Assembly: GCA_002335345.1 (NCBI GenBank) | Contig: DDCS01000174.1 | Span: 10,400 to 31,727 of the forward strand | Direction: 5' to 3' | Source of the DNA: Flavobacteriaceae bacterium UBA2000 | GTDB taxonomy: Bacteria; Bacteroidota; Bacteroidia; Flavobacteriales; Flavobacteriaceae | DNA length: 21,328 bases | Part shown: positions 7,301 to 15,915 of the stretch, in pieces | Layout: every line of letters begins with the position of its first letter | How positions within the stretch are numbered: position 1 is the first letter of the stretch | The notes under the pieces: generated by a model | What the model was told of the DNA's origin: nothing | The model's input: only the letters and a program-made list of their open reading frames with translations | Databases searched by the model: none | Made by a program: the position numbers and the translations under genes

Positions 7301-8560
7301 ATGGCCTATTTGTTTACCTCTGAAAGCGTTTCAGAAGGACATCCCGACAAAGTTGCAGATCAAATTAGCGACGCCCTTATCGATAATTTTTTAGCCTTTG
7401 ACCCAGAAGCCAAGGTGGCTTGTGAAACCTTAGTGACAACAGGACAAGTTGTCCTGGCCGGCGAGGTAAAATCTCAGGTTTATCTCGATGTTCAAAAAAT
7501 TGCGCGCGATGTGATCAATAAGATTGGGTATACCAAAGGAGCCTATCAATTTGATGGTAATTCTTGTGGGGTCTTCTCTGCCATACACGAACAAAGTGAA
7601 GACATCAACAGAGGAGTGGATAAAGCCAATAAAGAAGAGCAAGGTGCTGGGGATCAGGGGATGATGTTCGGCTATGCCAGCAAAGAGACGGCCAATTATA
7701 TGCCCTTAGGTCTAGAAATCGCCCATAAAATTCTTTTTGAATTAGCCGAAATGCGCCGTGAGGGCACAGAAATTTCATACCTACGTCCAGATTCAAAAAG
7801 CCAGGTGACCATTGAATACAATGACCAAAATCAACCAAAGCGCATCGACAGTATCGTGATCTCAACCCAGCACGATGATTTTGATGCCGATGAAGACAAA
7901 ATGCTGCAACGCATACAGTCGGACCTCAAAACCTTACTGATTCCGCGGGTAAAAGCCTCGATGACCCCAGAGGTTCAAGAACTCTTTAATGATCAAATCA
8001 CCTACCACATCAATCCTACTGGCAAGTTTGTAATCGGTGGGCCACACGGAGATACTGGGCTTACAGGCCGCAAGATTATTGTAGATACCTATGGGGGTAA
8101 AGGAGCCCATGGCGGGGGGGCCTTCTCTGGGAAAGATCCAAGTAAGGTCGACCGCTCAGCGGCTTACGCCACACGTCATATTGCCAAAAATATGGTTGCT
8201 GCAGGAGCCTGCGATGAAATTCTCGTTCAGGTGAGTTATGCTATTGGGGTGGCACAACCCGTGGGACTTTTTGTCAACTGCTATGGGACGAACCATACGG
8301 GTCTGAGTGATGGAGCACTCGCACAGCAGCTTCTTAAAATGTTCGATATGCGCCCAGCAGCGATCGAAGCACGCTTAAAATTACGTCAACCGATGTACTA
8401 TGAAAGTGCCGCCTATGGCCACATGGGACGTGTTTCAGAGCGCGTGACCAAGATCTTTGAGCGCCCTGACGGCAGTAAGAAAAGCGTGGAAGTAGATTTA
8501 TTTACTTGGGAAAAATTGGATTATGTCGACAAAATTCGACAAACATTTGGACTAAAATAA
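7301..8560 (+). CDS. metK: S-adenosylmethionine synthetase
   Basis: MetK makes S-adenosylmethionine from ATP and methionine in the cytoplasm. Visible motifs are SESVSEGHPDKVADQ (GHPDK at 13-17), the signature GAGDQGMMFGYA (115-126), and the GGGAFSGKDPSKVDRSAAY block, which binds phosphate, metal and substrate. The length of 419 residues is normal for the Bacteroidota form. The ATG at 7301 begins exactly at the family N-terminus (MAYLFTSES); a TTG twelve codons upstream is in frame but lies in the leader. There is no Shine-Dalgarno, only an AT-rich upstream stretch. It is a single-gene unit with its own promoter and a SAM-II-like leader, so it is probably feedback-controlled by its product. 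Confidence 0.97.
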   Translation: MAYLFTSESVSEGHPDKVADQISDALIDNFLAFDPEAKVACETLVTTGQVVLAGEVKSQVYLDVQKIARDVINKIGYTKGAYQFDGNSCGVFSAIHEQSEDINRGVDKANKEEQGAGDQGMMFGYASKETANYMPLGLEIAHKILFELAEMRREGTEISYLRPDSKSQVTIEYNDQNQPKRIDSIVISTQHDDFDADEDKMLQRIQSDLKTLLIPRVKASMTPEVQELFNDQITYHINPTGKFVIGGPHGDTGLTGRKIIVDTYGGKGAHGGGAFSGKDPSKVDRSAAYATRHIAKNMVAAGACDEILVQVSYAIGVAQPVGLFVNCYGTNHTGLSDGALAQQLLKMFDMRPAAIEARLKLRQPMYYESAAYGHMGRVSERVTKIFERPDGSKKSVEVDLFTWEKLDYVDKIRQTFGLK

Positions 8561-8584
8561 TCAATAGATCAAGGTCAAATAACC

Positions 8585-8598
8585 GGCGTTTAAGCGCC
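8585..8598. terminator. Weak hairpin after metK
   Basis: GGCG (8585-8588) pairs with CGCC (8595-8598) around a six-base loop, between the convergent metK and GSCFA genes. No T run follows on either strand, so termination activity is doubtful. It is the only inverted repeat noticed in the 60-base gap. Confidence 0.25.
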
Positions 8599-8620
8599 TA
8601 AAGGGACTCGGCGATCTCCA

Positions 8621-9583
8621 TTAATCGAATGTCATATGCGGATATTGCCGCTGGAGATTTTGAATTCGCTTTTTTAATTGCATCACGAAATTACGATGCT
8701 CCTGGGAATCGGGATGTAAAGGCCTGTGGGCCAGTCCTTGTTGTATGCTTTGAATCTGCCCTAAAACCGCCTCAAGTTCTGGATCAATCCAGTGGTCTTT
8801 AAAAAAGTCCCACACCACTTCTTCCCCTTGATCGTTCGGGTGGATTAAATCGCTCTTATAAAAACGATAATCTCTGAGTTGATCCATCATCAGCTCATAA
8901 GCTGGAAAATATTTCGGAGCGCTTGGTTCTTTATTCACCTGGTTCAGCGCAGCATGAAGACCTGTAATTAAATGGGCCTTACCTAGGCTATTTTGAACCA
9001 GACCATCTTTGGTATGACGCACCGGAGAAACTGAAAAAATGAGTTGAGCCTCAGCATTATATTGGGCCATAAGTCCAATAATCTGGGCCACTGCCTCCTG
9101 AATTTCAGCAACACAGAGTAATTTCTTATTAAACAAAGACCCAGGTAGTTTATGACAATTACCCACCAATAAGTCATTTTCACTTTTTTGATAAGCCCAA
9201 GCAGTTCCCAGGGTAATCAGCAGATGGGTCGCCTTGGTCAAACCATCCCGTAATATTTTTAAGTCGGAATTAGCCTGCGTTAAAAGGGTCTTTGGGTCTT
9301 GACTTGAATACTGACCATGCAGGGCCAAAATAGAGTACCGCCCTTTATAATCAAAGAGGTCGTTTTCTGTAAACTCATCAAGCAATAGTGCCCGCTTGAT
9401 CAGATCATGAAGGGCCAGAGGGTGAAATAAAACCCCCAGAGGGTTAAGGACTACAGGCCACTTATAATACGCCAATCGCTGACCGATGACCTGAGCAAAA
9501 CAAGACCCTAAAGCCGTTATTCGGGAATCGGTATGAAGGAGAATCCCAGAAGGTGCTGGTTCGATCTGGGTGAAAAAATTCAT
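8621..9583 (-). CDS. GSCFA-domain protein (putative SGNH-like hydrolase)
   Basis: The protein has 320 residues and carries the eponymous GSCFA motif at residues 26-30, near the N-terminus. In GSCFA proteins this replaces the GDS block of SGNH/GDSL-type hydrolases. A TLGTAWAY segment follows, then SPVRHTKDGLVQNSLGKA, and DLIHPND near the end, which would supply the Asp-His pair of a hydrolase. No signal peptide or membrane helix is seen, so it is probably cytoplasmic. The substrate is unknown. Its ATG directly follows the alaS stop (TAAATG), so translation is likely coupled to alaS. The family call is firm, but the enzymatic role is inference. Confidence 0.9.
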   Translation of the reverse strand: MNFFTQIEPAPSGILLHTDSRITALGSCFAQVIGQRLAYYKWPVVLNPLGVLFHPLALHDLIKRALLLDEFTENDLFDYKGRYSILALHGQYSSQDPKTLLTQANSDLKILRDGLTKATHLLITLGTAWAYQKSENDLLVGNCHKLPGSLFNKKLLCVAEIQEAVAQIIGLMAQYNAEAQLIFSVSPVRHTKDGLVQNSLGKAHLITGLHAALNQVNKEPSAPKYFPAYELMMDQLRDYRFYKSDLIHPNDQGEEVVWDFFKDHWIDPELEAVLGQIQSIQQGLAHRPLHPDSQEHRNFVMQLKKRIQNLQRQYPHMTFD

Positions 9584-12196
9584 TTATGCGATCATTTTTC
9601 GCGCCGCACTGAGCGCCTCTTCTAATCCTTCGGGCTTCTTACCTCCCGCGGTAGCAAAAAACGCCTGACCGCCGCCCCCGCCTTGGATGAGCTTCCCGAG
9701 TTCACGCACCACCTGACCCGCGTTAAGGGATTTACTTTTAACAAGCCCTTCGGAGATATAGCAAGTCAAAAGGGCCTTACCCTCATGGCTGCTGCCAAAA
9801 ATCAAAAACAAATCATCTACATTCTGACCCAAATTAAAGGCCAAATCTTTTTGTGCTGCAGCATCTAAATCAACCATTGCCGCAATAAATCGCACCCCGT
9901 TTACATGCTCTGCACTTTCTTTGAGTCGCGTTCCAAGACTGTTGGCTTTTTCGCGAATGAGTTGTTGATTTTGTTTATTGAGTGCTGATAAATCGTGTTG
10001 TAACTTTTCAATAGCCGCAATTGGATCCTGGGCCTGATGCAATAACCGCTGCACCTGCTTAAAGGCTGCGGCACGCTCCTCAAAAAACGCTTTTGCGGCG
10101 TGACCTGTAATGGCCTCAATGCGTCGGATACCACTCGCTACCGCGGACTCTCCAGTAATAATAAAATGCCATACATCGGTTGTGTTGGCCACATGGGTGC
10201 CGCCACAAAGTTCGAGTGATTTCCCAAACTTTATCATGCGCACCTTATCTTCATATTTTTCACCAAAAAGAGCCATAGCACCCATTTCAATAGCTTGATC
10301 ATAGGGCATTTGACGAAATTCTTCTAAGGGGAGTCCATCTCGAATTCGGGCGTTGACATAATCTTCCACTTGCTGTAATTCCTCATCACTGAGTTTGGCA
10401 AAATGGCTAAAGTCAAAACGCAGATAACCACTATGCACCATAGACCCTTTTTGAGCCACGTGCGCCCCCAATACATGACGCAAGGCTTCATGCAATAAGT
10501 GGGTTGCGGTGTGATTCGAAGCCGCGCGTAGGCGTTGTTTTTGATCCACCACCGCCGTGTGTAACTCTTCAGGATGTCGCGGTAAGTTTTTGGTGATGTG
10601 TACGATTAAATTATTTTCTTTTTTAGTGTCAATAATGTAAACGACCTCGCCATTTTCAGCTTCTAAATAGCCCTTATCCCCTACTTGTCCTCCGCTTTCT
10701 GGGTAGAATGGCGTCTTGTCAAAAACCAATTGGTACCGCACTCCGTCTTTCTTATTTTCTACTTTTCGGTAGCGCGTCAATTGGACCTTTTGGCTTAAGT
10801 GATCATATCCCAGAAATTCTTGCGCATCGCTCTCGTGCAAGACCTGCCAATCTCCTGTTTCAATTTTAGTCGCTGCCCGTGATCGGGTTTTTTGCTCTTG
10901 GAGCGCTTGGTCAAAACCAGATTGATCCAAACTGTATCCTCGCTCGCGCAGAATCAGGGCCGTCAAATCAATTGGAAAACCATAAGTATCATAAAGTTCA
11001 AAGGCCTTGGCCCCTGAAAAAACTTGGCTCGGACTCGTTTGAATCAGTTGATCCAATAACTCAAGCCCTTGTTCTAAGGTGCGTAAAAATGAAGCCTCTT
11101 CTTCCTTGATTACATTGTGAATTAAATTCTGTTCGCGCACGAGTTCTGGAAAAGAACTCCCCATCATTTTGCTCAGTGTGGCGACGAGCTTATAAATAAA
11201 TGGCGCCTCCGTGCCCAAAAAAGTATATCCATACCGTATGGCTCTTCTTAAAATACGCCGGATCACATAGCCCGCCCCTGAGTTGCTCGGCAACTGGCCA
11301 TCGGCGATCGAAAAGGCTACTGCACGCACATGATCGGCAATAACGCGTATGGCGATATCCGTTTTTTCATCTTTACCATAACGTTTGTCTGTAATGGACT
11401 CAATGGTTTCAATCAGTGGGGTAAAAACGTCGGTATCGTAATTACTGGTTTTTTGCTGTAAGACCATGCAAAGACGCTCAAAGCCCATCCCCGTATCCAC
11501 GTGTTGGGCAGGCAATTTTTCCAAAGAACCATCGGCCTTACGGTTGAATTGCATGAACACCAAATTCCATATCTCAACCACAAGCGGGTGGTCTTTATTG
11601 ACCAGTGCTGCTCCGGGATGGGCATCGCGTTCCTTTTTGGGGCGCAAATCAACGTGAATCTCACTGCAGGGCCCACAAGGACCCTGATCCCCCATCTCCC
11701 AGAAGTTATCCTTTTTGTTGCCATCAATAATATGTGCCTCATCTACAAGTCCGCGCCAAAGATCATAGGCCTCAGTGTCTTTTTCAAGGCCCTCACTGGC
11801 ATCCCCTTCAAAAATCGTTACATATAAAGTGGCCTTGTCAATATTGTAAACTTTTGTAAGCAATTCCCAAGCCCATTCGATGGCTTCTTTTTTGAAGTAG
11901 TCGCCAAAGCTCCAATTCCCGAGCATTTCAAACATGGTGTGATGATAAGTATCCATCCCCACCTCTTCTAGGTCATTGTGTTTTCCGCTCACGCGAAGAC
12001 ACTTTTGGGTATCTGTGATTCTCGAGTGATCCGCCGCTTTGTTACCTAAGAAATACTCCTTAAACTGGTTCATTCCCGCGTTGGTAAACATCAAGGTTGG
12101 GTCCCCTTGAATGACCATAGGGGCAGAGGGCACCACGGCATGGCCTTTGGCCTTGAAATAATCTAAAAATTTTTGTCGGATTACTGCAGATGTCAT
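9584..12196 (-). CDS. alaS: Alanyl-tRNA synthetase
   Basis: AlaS charges tRNA-Ala and hydrolyses mischarged Ser- or Gly-tRNA-Ala. The 870 residues show the full architecture. The class II catalytic core begins with FTNAGMNQFK (38-47) and includes HHTMFEMLGNWSFGDYFK (85-102). The editing domain has zinc/editing residues H562 and H566 in HTATHLLHE, and C664 and H668 in CGGTH. The C-Ala domain ends with a GGGGGQAFFATAGG stretch. The ATG at 12196 fits the family N-terminus (IRQKFLDYFKAKGH). The gene is divergent from the M23 peptidase gene and is followed without a gap by the GSCFA gene. Nothing looks degraded. Confidence 0.97.
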   Translation of the reverse strand: MTSAVIRQKFLDYFKAKGHAVVPSAPMVIQGDPTLMFTNAGMNQFKEYFLGNKAADHSRITDTQKCLRVSGKHNDLEEVGMDTYHHTMFEMLGNWSFGDYFKKEAIEWAWELLTKVYNIDKATLYVTIFEGDASEGLEKDTEAYDLWRGLVDEAHIIDGNKKDNFWEMGDQGPCGPCSEIHVDLRPKKERDAHPGAALVNKDHPLVVEIWNLVFMQFNRKADGSLEKLPAQHVDTGMGFERLCMVLQQKTSNYDTDVFTPLIETIESITDKRYGKDEKTDIAIRVIADHVRAVAFSIADGQLPSNSGAGYVIRRILRRAIRYGYTFLGTEAPFIYKLVATLSKMMGSSFPELVREQNLIHNVIKEEEASFLRTLEQGLELLDQLIQTSPSQVFSGAKAFELYDTYGFPIDLTALILRERGYSLDQSGFDQALQEQKTRSRAATKIETGDWQVLHESDAQEFLGYDHLSQKVQLTRYRKVENKKDGVRYQLVFDKTPFYPESGGQVGDKGYLEAENGEVVYIIDTKKENNLIVHITKNLPRHPEELHTAVVDQKQRLRAASNHTATHLLHEALRHVLGAHVAQKGSMVHSGYLRFDFSHFAKLSDEELQQVEDYVNARIRDGLPLEEFRQMPYDQAIEMGAMALFGEKYEDKVRMIKFGKSLELCGGTHVANTTDVWHFIITGESAVASGIRRIEAITGHAAKAFFEERAAAFKQVQRLLHQAQDPIAAIEKLQHDLSALNKQNQQLIREKANSLGTRLKESAEHVNGVRFIAAMVDLDAAAQKDLAFNLGQNVDDLFLIFGSSHEGKALLTCYISEGLVKSKSLNAGQVVRELGKLIQGGGGGQAFFATAGGKKPEGLEEALSAARKMIA

Positions 12197-12243
12197 ATTT
12201 CTGTGTTCTGGTCGTCAGGATGCTAAGTCTAGCAAACAATTTT

Positions 12244-12251
12244 TATCTTTG
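12244..12251 (+). promoter_or_regulatory. Putative -7 element for the M23 peptidase/MerR pair
   Basis: TATCTTTG matches TAnnTTTG exactly and lies 58 bases before the peptidase ATG at 12310. No good TTTG -33 box is seen at the usual distance. Confidence 0.45.
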
Positions 12252-12287
12252 CCTTGCGTTAAACTCAGGAATCACTTGAATTCATCG

Positions 12288-12295
12288 CAAAAATA
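12288..12295 (-). promoter_or_regulatory. Possible -7 element for alaS
   Basis: On the minus strand this reads TATTTTTG, which fits TAnnTTTG and would give a leader of about 85 bases before alaS. It lies in A/T-rich sequence where such matches arise easily, and no -33 box is evident. Confidence 0.28.
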
Positions 12296-12309
12296 GAACT
12301 TTTTAAATT

Positions 12310-13287
12310 ATGTCTAAGGTAAAATATTACTACGACGCGCAAACGCTTTCCTACCGCAAAATCAAACCAAAACGCGGTAGAAAAATCGGTGTGTTTTTCC
12401 TGACCCTCATCGGTATTTTTTTCAGTGGGTTCTTATTGCTTTTGGCCTATATTAACATCCCTAGTCTGGAAACCCCAAAAGAGCGAGAACTGCGTCGTGA
12501 AATCGCACAGCTTGAATTGCAATACGATTTATTAAACAAAAAGATGGACCAGGCCGAAGTGGTCCTCGATCAGCTCGCTCAGAGAGATAATACCCTTTAT
12601 CGCACTTATTTTGAAAGCAACCCTATCCCCGATGAGCAGCGCAAAGCCGGGTTTGGTGGTGTGAACCGCTATCGAAATTTAGAAGGTTTTGACCATACCG
12701 ACATGCTGCGCTCAACCAGTGAACGTCTGGATGTATTGACCAAGCAGATTGTGGTTCAGTCGCGTTCCTTGGATGAAATTGCGCGTATGGCGGCCACCAA
12801 AGAAAAGCTACTCGAGGCCATCCCCGCGATTCAGCCCGTAAATAACGAAGATTTAACGCGCATGGCCTCTGGCTTTGGCTATCGCCGGGACCCCTTTACC
12901 AAGGCCCGTAAATTTCATTACGGCATGGATTTTACCGCGCCCCGCGGGACGCCGATTTATGCTACGGGTGATGGTGTGGTTAAGCGGGCCGACAACCGAT
13001 CTACCGGTTTTGGCAACCACATTCGCATTGATCACGGTTTTGGCTATATGAGCATTTACGCCCACTTATTTAAATATAATGTCCGTCGTGGACAACGCGT
13101 TAAACGCGGCGATTTAATCGGATTTGTTGGAAGTACGGGACGCAGTGAAGCGCCCCATTTACATTATGAAATCCACAAAGATGGACGCCGTATTAACCCG
13201 ATAAACTTCTACTACGGTAATTTAACCCCTGAGGAATATGCAAAAATGCTTGCCTTGTCGCAACAAGAAAACCAATCTCTAGATTAA
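12310..13287 (+). CDS. Membrane-anchored M23 family peptidase
   Basis: This is a putative peptidoglycan endopeptidase (LytM/lysostaphin type) of 325 residues. A basic N-terminus (residues 1-25) is followed by one hydrophobic helix (about 26-47) that should anchor it in the inner membrane with the rest in the periplasm. A short coiled-coil-like stretch covers about 55-92. The C-terminal M23 domain holds H203 and D207 (HYGMDF), H252 (YAHL) and H283/H285 (HLHYE), so the zinc ligands and catalytic histidines are all present and it should be active. The role is probably cell-wall remodelling. The stop codon overlaps the ATG of the MerR gene by one base, so the two are co-expressed. Confidence 0.93.
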   Translation: MSKVKYYYDAQTLSYRKIKPKRGRKIGVFFLTLIGIFFSGFLLLLAYINIPSLETPKERELRREIAQLELQYDLLNKKMDQAEVVLDQLAQRDNTLYRTYFESNPIPDEQRKAGFGGVNRYRNLEGFDHTDMLRSTSERLDVLTKQIVVQSRSLDEIARMAATKEKLLEAIPAIQPVNNEDLTRMASGFGYRRDPFTKARKFHYGMDFTAPRGTPIYATGDGVVKRADNRSTGFGNHIRIDHGFGYMSIYAHLFKYNVRRGQRVKRGDLIGFVGSTGRSEAPHLHYEIHKDGRRINPINFYYGNLTPEEYAKMLALSQQENQSLD

Positions 13288-13613
13288 TGCACGTTAATCT
13301 ACCCGATAAGCGCTATTACAGCATAGGCGAATTGGCCAAAGCTTTTGAAGTAAACCCTTCATTAATTCGCTTTTGGGAAAAAGAATTTGATATTCTTCAA
13401 CCCAAAAAAAATGCTAAGGGCAACAGAAAATTTACTCCAGAAGACGTCAAAAATCTGTCTCAGATTTATCATCTCGTGAAAGAACGCGGATTTACCTTAG
13501 ACGGTGCTAAAATTCATCTCAAAACGCAAAAGGGGCGATCAGAAGACTTTGATTTGATTCAAAAATTAGAATCGATCAAAGCCCAACTATTGCGCATTAA
13601 AGATCAATTGTAA
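13287..13613 (+). CDS. Small MerR-type HTH transcriptional regulator
   Basis: The protein has 108 residues. Residues 7-75 form a MerR winged-helix domain: YSIGELAKAFEVNPSLIRFWEKEF is the helix-turn-helix, and KGNRKFTPEDV is the wing and following helix. After this only a short helix remains (LIQKLESIKAQLLRIKDQL), suited to dimerisation. No ligand-binding domain or cysteine metal site is present. It probably binds DNA as a dimer, and the target is unknown. It overlaps the M23 peptidase gene by one base (TAATG) and ends 19 bases from the convergent der gene. In other flavobacteria this pair is often followed by LemA/TPM-domain genes, which are absent here. Confidence 0.88.
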   Translation: MHVNLPDKRYYSIGELAKAFEVNPSLIRFWEKEFDILQPKKNAKGNRKFTPEDVKNLSQIYHLVKERGFTLDGAKIHLKTQKGRSEDFDLIQKLESIKAQLLRIKDQL

Positions 13614-13632
13614 AAGATTTAGAATCTGAAAA

Positions 13633-14934
13633 TTATTTCTTTCGCAGATATACGGTAATGGGCACACCGTTAAAGTCAAAATTCTCTCTTAACTTGTTTT
13701 CTAGAAAACGCTTGTAAGGCTCTTTTACGTATTGAGGTAAATTGGCAAAGAACGCAAAGCTCGGATAGGGCGTAGGCAGCTGAGTGCAAAATTTTATTTT
13801 GACGTATTTCCCTTTAACCGCAGGAGGCGGCGTGGCCTGAATTATCGGCAACATCACATCGTTCAACTGACTGGTCTTAACCTTTTTGCTTCGGTTTTCG
13901 TAAACCTTAACCGCGGTTTCTATAGCCTTAAAAATGCGCTGTTTGGAAAGGGCGCTCATAAAGACTATGGGCACATCAACAAAGGGCTCACATTGTTTTT
14001 TGATGTATTGCTCCATTTCTTTTGTCGTCTTGTTGTCCTTTTCAACTAGGTCCCATTTGTTGGCCAAAATCACGACCCCCTTATTGTTGCGCTGAGCCAG
14101 CCAAAATATATTTTGAACCTGACCATCAAAACCTCGAGTGGCATCAAAAACCAAAAGCACCACATCGCAATGCTCAATGGCGCGCACACTACGCATAACG
14201 CTATAAAATTCAAGATCTTCCTTGACCTTACTCTTCTTGCGGATTCCTGCAGTGTCCACCAGGTTAAAATCAAAACCAAAGCGATTGTATTGAGTATCTA
14301 TGCTGTCTCGTGTGGTCCCCGCAATGTCGGTCACCACAAATCGATCTTGACCGATTAAGGCATTAATAAATGAAGATTTCCCGGCATTAGGACGGCCCAC
14401 CACAGCAAAGCGAGGCAATTCTGACTCTTGGCTTTCCCCCTGTTCCGGTAGCGCTGCAGCAACAGCATCGAGCAAATCCCCCGTTCCGCTGCCGTTGATA
14501 CTCGAAATAGTAAAGTATTGATCAACGCCTAACGCATAAAATTCTGCGGCATCTTGTTCCTTATTGGCACTGTCCACCTTATTCACAGCCAAGAAGCAAG
14601 GCTTTTTGCTGCGTCGCAGTAGCTGGGCCACTTCCTGATCCATTCCCGTTACCCCGTGACTCACATCGACCATAAAAATGATGACATCGGCCTCACCAAT
14701 GGCGAGCTCAACCTGCTTGTCGATTTCCGCCTCAAAAATATCATCACTCCCAACGACATATCCGCCAGTATCGATTAACGAAAAACTCTTTCCGTTCCAA
14801 TCACTTTTTCCATAATGGCGATCACGAGTGACACCGCTGACGGCATCGACAATAGCCTCGCGTCTTTGGATTAAACGATTAAAAAAGGTGGATTTGCCCA
14901 CATTGGGACGTCCGACAATAGCAACAATACTCAT
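13633..14934 (-). CDS. der: Ribosome biogenesis GTPase Der
   Basis: Der (EngA) is a tandem-G-domain GTPase needed for 50S subunit assembly. G-domain 1 has GRPNVGKST (8-16), DTGG (55-58) and NKVD (118-121). G-domain 2 has GRPNAGKSS (180-188), DTAG and NKWD. A KH-like C-terminal domain follows (FCTQLPTPYPSFAFFANLP.). The length of 433 residues is typical. The ATG at 14934 begins at the first G domain (MSIVAIVGRP). It is downstream of era on the same strand, but a separate promoter-like element lies in the gap. Confidence 0.97.
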   Translation of the reverse strand: MSIVAIVGRPNVGKSTFFNRLIQRREAIVDAVSGVTRDRHYGKSDWNGKSFSLIDTGGYVVGSDDIFEAEIDKQVELAIGEADVIIFMVDVSHGVTGMDQEVAQLLRRSKKPCFLAVNKVDSANKEQDAAEFYALGVDQYFTISSINGSGTGDLLDAVAAALPEQGESQESELPRFAVVGRPNAGKSSFINALIGQDRFVVTDIAGTTRDSIDTQYNRFGFDFNLVDTAGIRKKSKVKEDLEFYSVMRSVRAIEHCDVVLLVFDATRGFDGQVQNIFWLAQRNNKGVVILANKWDLVEKDNKTTKEMEQYIKKQCEPFVDVPIVFMSALSKQRIFKAIETAVKVYENRSKKVKTSQLNDVMLPIIQATPPPAVKGKYVKIKFCTQLPTPYPSFAFFANLPQYVKEPYKRFLENKLRENFDFNGVPITVYLRKK

Positions 14935-14950
14935 AATGATAAATTCGAGG

Positions 14951-14958
14951 CAAAGTTA
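14951..14958 (-). promoter_or_regulatory. Putative -7 element for der
   Basis: On the minus strand this reads TAACTTTG, an exact TAnnTTTG match. A TTTA about 20 bases upstream could serve as the -33 box. The predicted transcript would have a leader of only about 10 bases. The same octamer precedes era. Confidence 0.5.
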
Positions 14959-14996
14959 GTGGATAAATGCGGATAAGTTTAAATAGTCACGCCCTA

Positions 14997-15881
14997 TTAT
15001 TGCGCGTCATAGCCAAATCGACGCAGTTGTTTGGGGTCACTGCGCCAATTTTTATTGACTTTGACCACTAATTTGATATAGATCTGTTTGCCAAAGAAGC
15101 GCTCGAGATCCTTTCTGGCTTCTATGCCCACCCATTTCAGGGGATGACCTTTATGCCCGATGATAATGCCCTTTTGAGTTTCGCGCTCCACCATAATCAC
15201 AGAACGGATGCGAATGATGTCTTCATCTTCAAAGAATTCCTCAGTGTCAATTTCTACCGAGTAAGGGATCTCTTTTTTGTATTGAAGTAAAATTTTCTCG
15301 CGGATAATTTCATTGACAAAAAATCGCTCTGGCTTATCGGTAAGCTGATCTTTGGGATAAAATTCCGGCGACTCAGGGAGCAGGGCAACTATTCGTTCAA
15401 AAACCTCAGTAATTCCGAAATTTTCCGTGGCAGATATACCAAAAACCTCAGCATTGGGGACCTTTTGTTGCCAATAAGTAAACGCCTCTTCTAGTTTATC
15501 TTCGTTGCCTAAATCAATTTTATTAAGCAACAGCAACACCGGGATTTTTGCATTATTTATCCGCTCAAAAAAAGCTTCATCCTTGAGATCCTTTTCTCCG
15601 AGTTCCACCATGTAGATTAGGACATCAGCATCATCAAAAGCCGACTTCACAAACTCCATCATATGGGACTGAAGCGCATAAGCAGGCTTGATAATTCCTG
15701 GAGTATCACTAAATACGGCCTGAAAATCGGCGCCATTCACTATACCCAAAATTCGATGTCGGGTCGTTTGCGCTTTACTGGTGATAATGGATAAGCGCTC
15801 TCCAACGAATGCGTTCATCAAAGTACTCTTACCCACATTAGGGTTGCCTATGATATTTACAAATCCAGCACGGTGGGCCAT
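14997..15881 (-). CDS. era: GTPase Era
   Basis: Era is an essential GTPase that binds the 3' end of 16S rRNA and helps mature the 30S subunit; it associates with the membrane. The G domain shows GNPNVGKST (12-20), DTPG (59-62) and NKID (120-123). The C-terminal KH domain has IIGHKGHPLKWVGIEAR. The length of 294 residues is normal. The ATG at 15881 begins MAHRAGFVNI, as in relatives. It is followed by der after 62 bases. It lies 34 bases downstream of the GH17 gene on the same strand, with its own promoter-like element in that gap. Confidence 0.97.
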   Translation of the reverse strand: MAHRAGFVNIIGNPNVGKSTLMNAFVGERLSIITSKAQTTRHRILGIVNGADFQAVFSDTPGIIKPAYALQSHMMEFVKSAFDDADVLIYMVELGEKDLKDEAFFERINNAKIPVLLLLNKIDLGNEDKLEEAFTYWQQKVPNAEVFGISATENFGITEVFERIVALLPESPEFYPKDQLTDKPERFFVNEIIREKILLQYKKEIPYSVEIDTEEFFEDEDIIRIRSVIMVERETQKGIIIGHKGHPLKWVGIEARKDLERFFGKQIYIKLVVKVNKNWRSDPKQLRRFGYDAQ

Positions 15882-15896
15882 ATAAAAAGTTTTGAC

Positions 15897-15904
15897 AAAG
15901 TTAC
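15897..15904 (-). promoter_or_regulatory. Putative -7 element for era
   Basis: On the minus strand this reads TAACTTTG, identical to the element before der and an exact TAnnTTTG match. It sits between the GH17 stop and the era ATG and predicts a leader of about 9 bases. The -33 region would lie inside the GH17 coding sequence and shows no clear TTTG. Confidence 0.48.
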
Positions 15905-15915
15905 GTCAAGTTTCC

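Noticed and set aside
11413..11827. Overlapping reading frames of about 108 codons on both strands inside alaS
   Set aside because: They lie wholly within the intact alaS coding sequence, have no family features and are typical shadow frames.
12853..13065. 70-codon frame opposite the M23 catalytic domain
   Set aside because: It lies antisense to conserved zinc-site codons; the sense protein is clearly real.
13614..13632. AGATT/AATCT mini-hairpin between the MerR gene and der as a terminator
   Set aside because: The stem is only 5 bp with no GC core and no T tract, so it is too weak to call.
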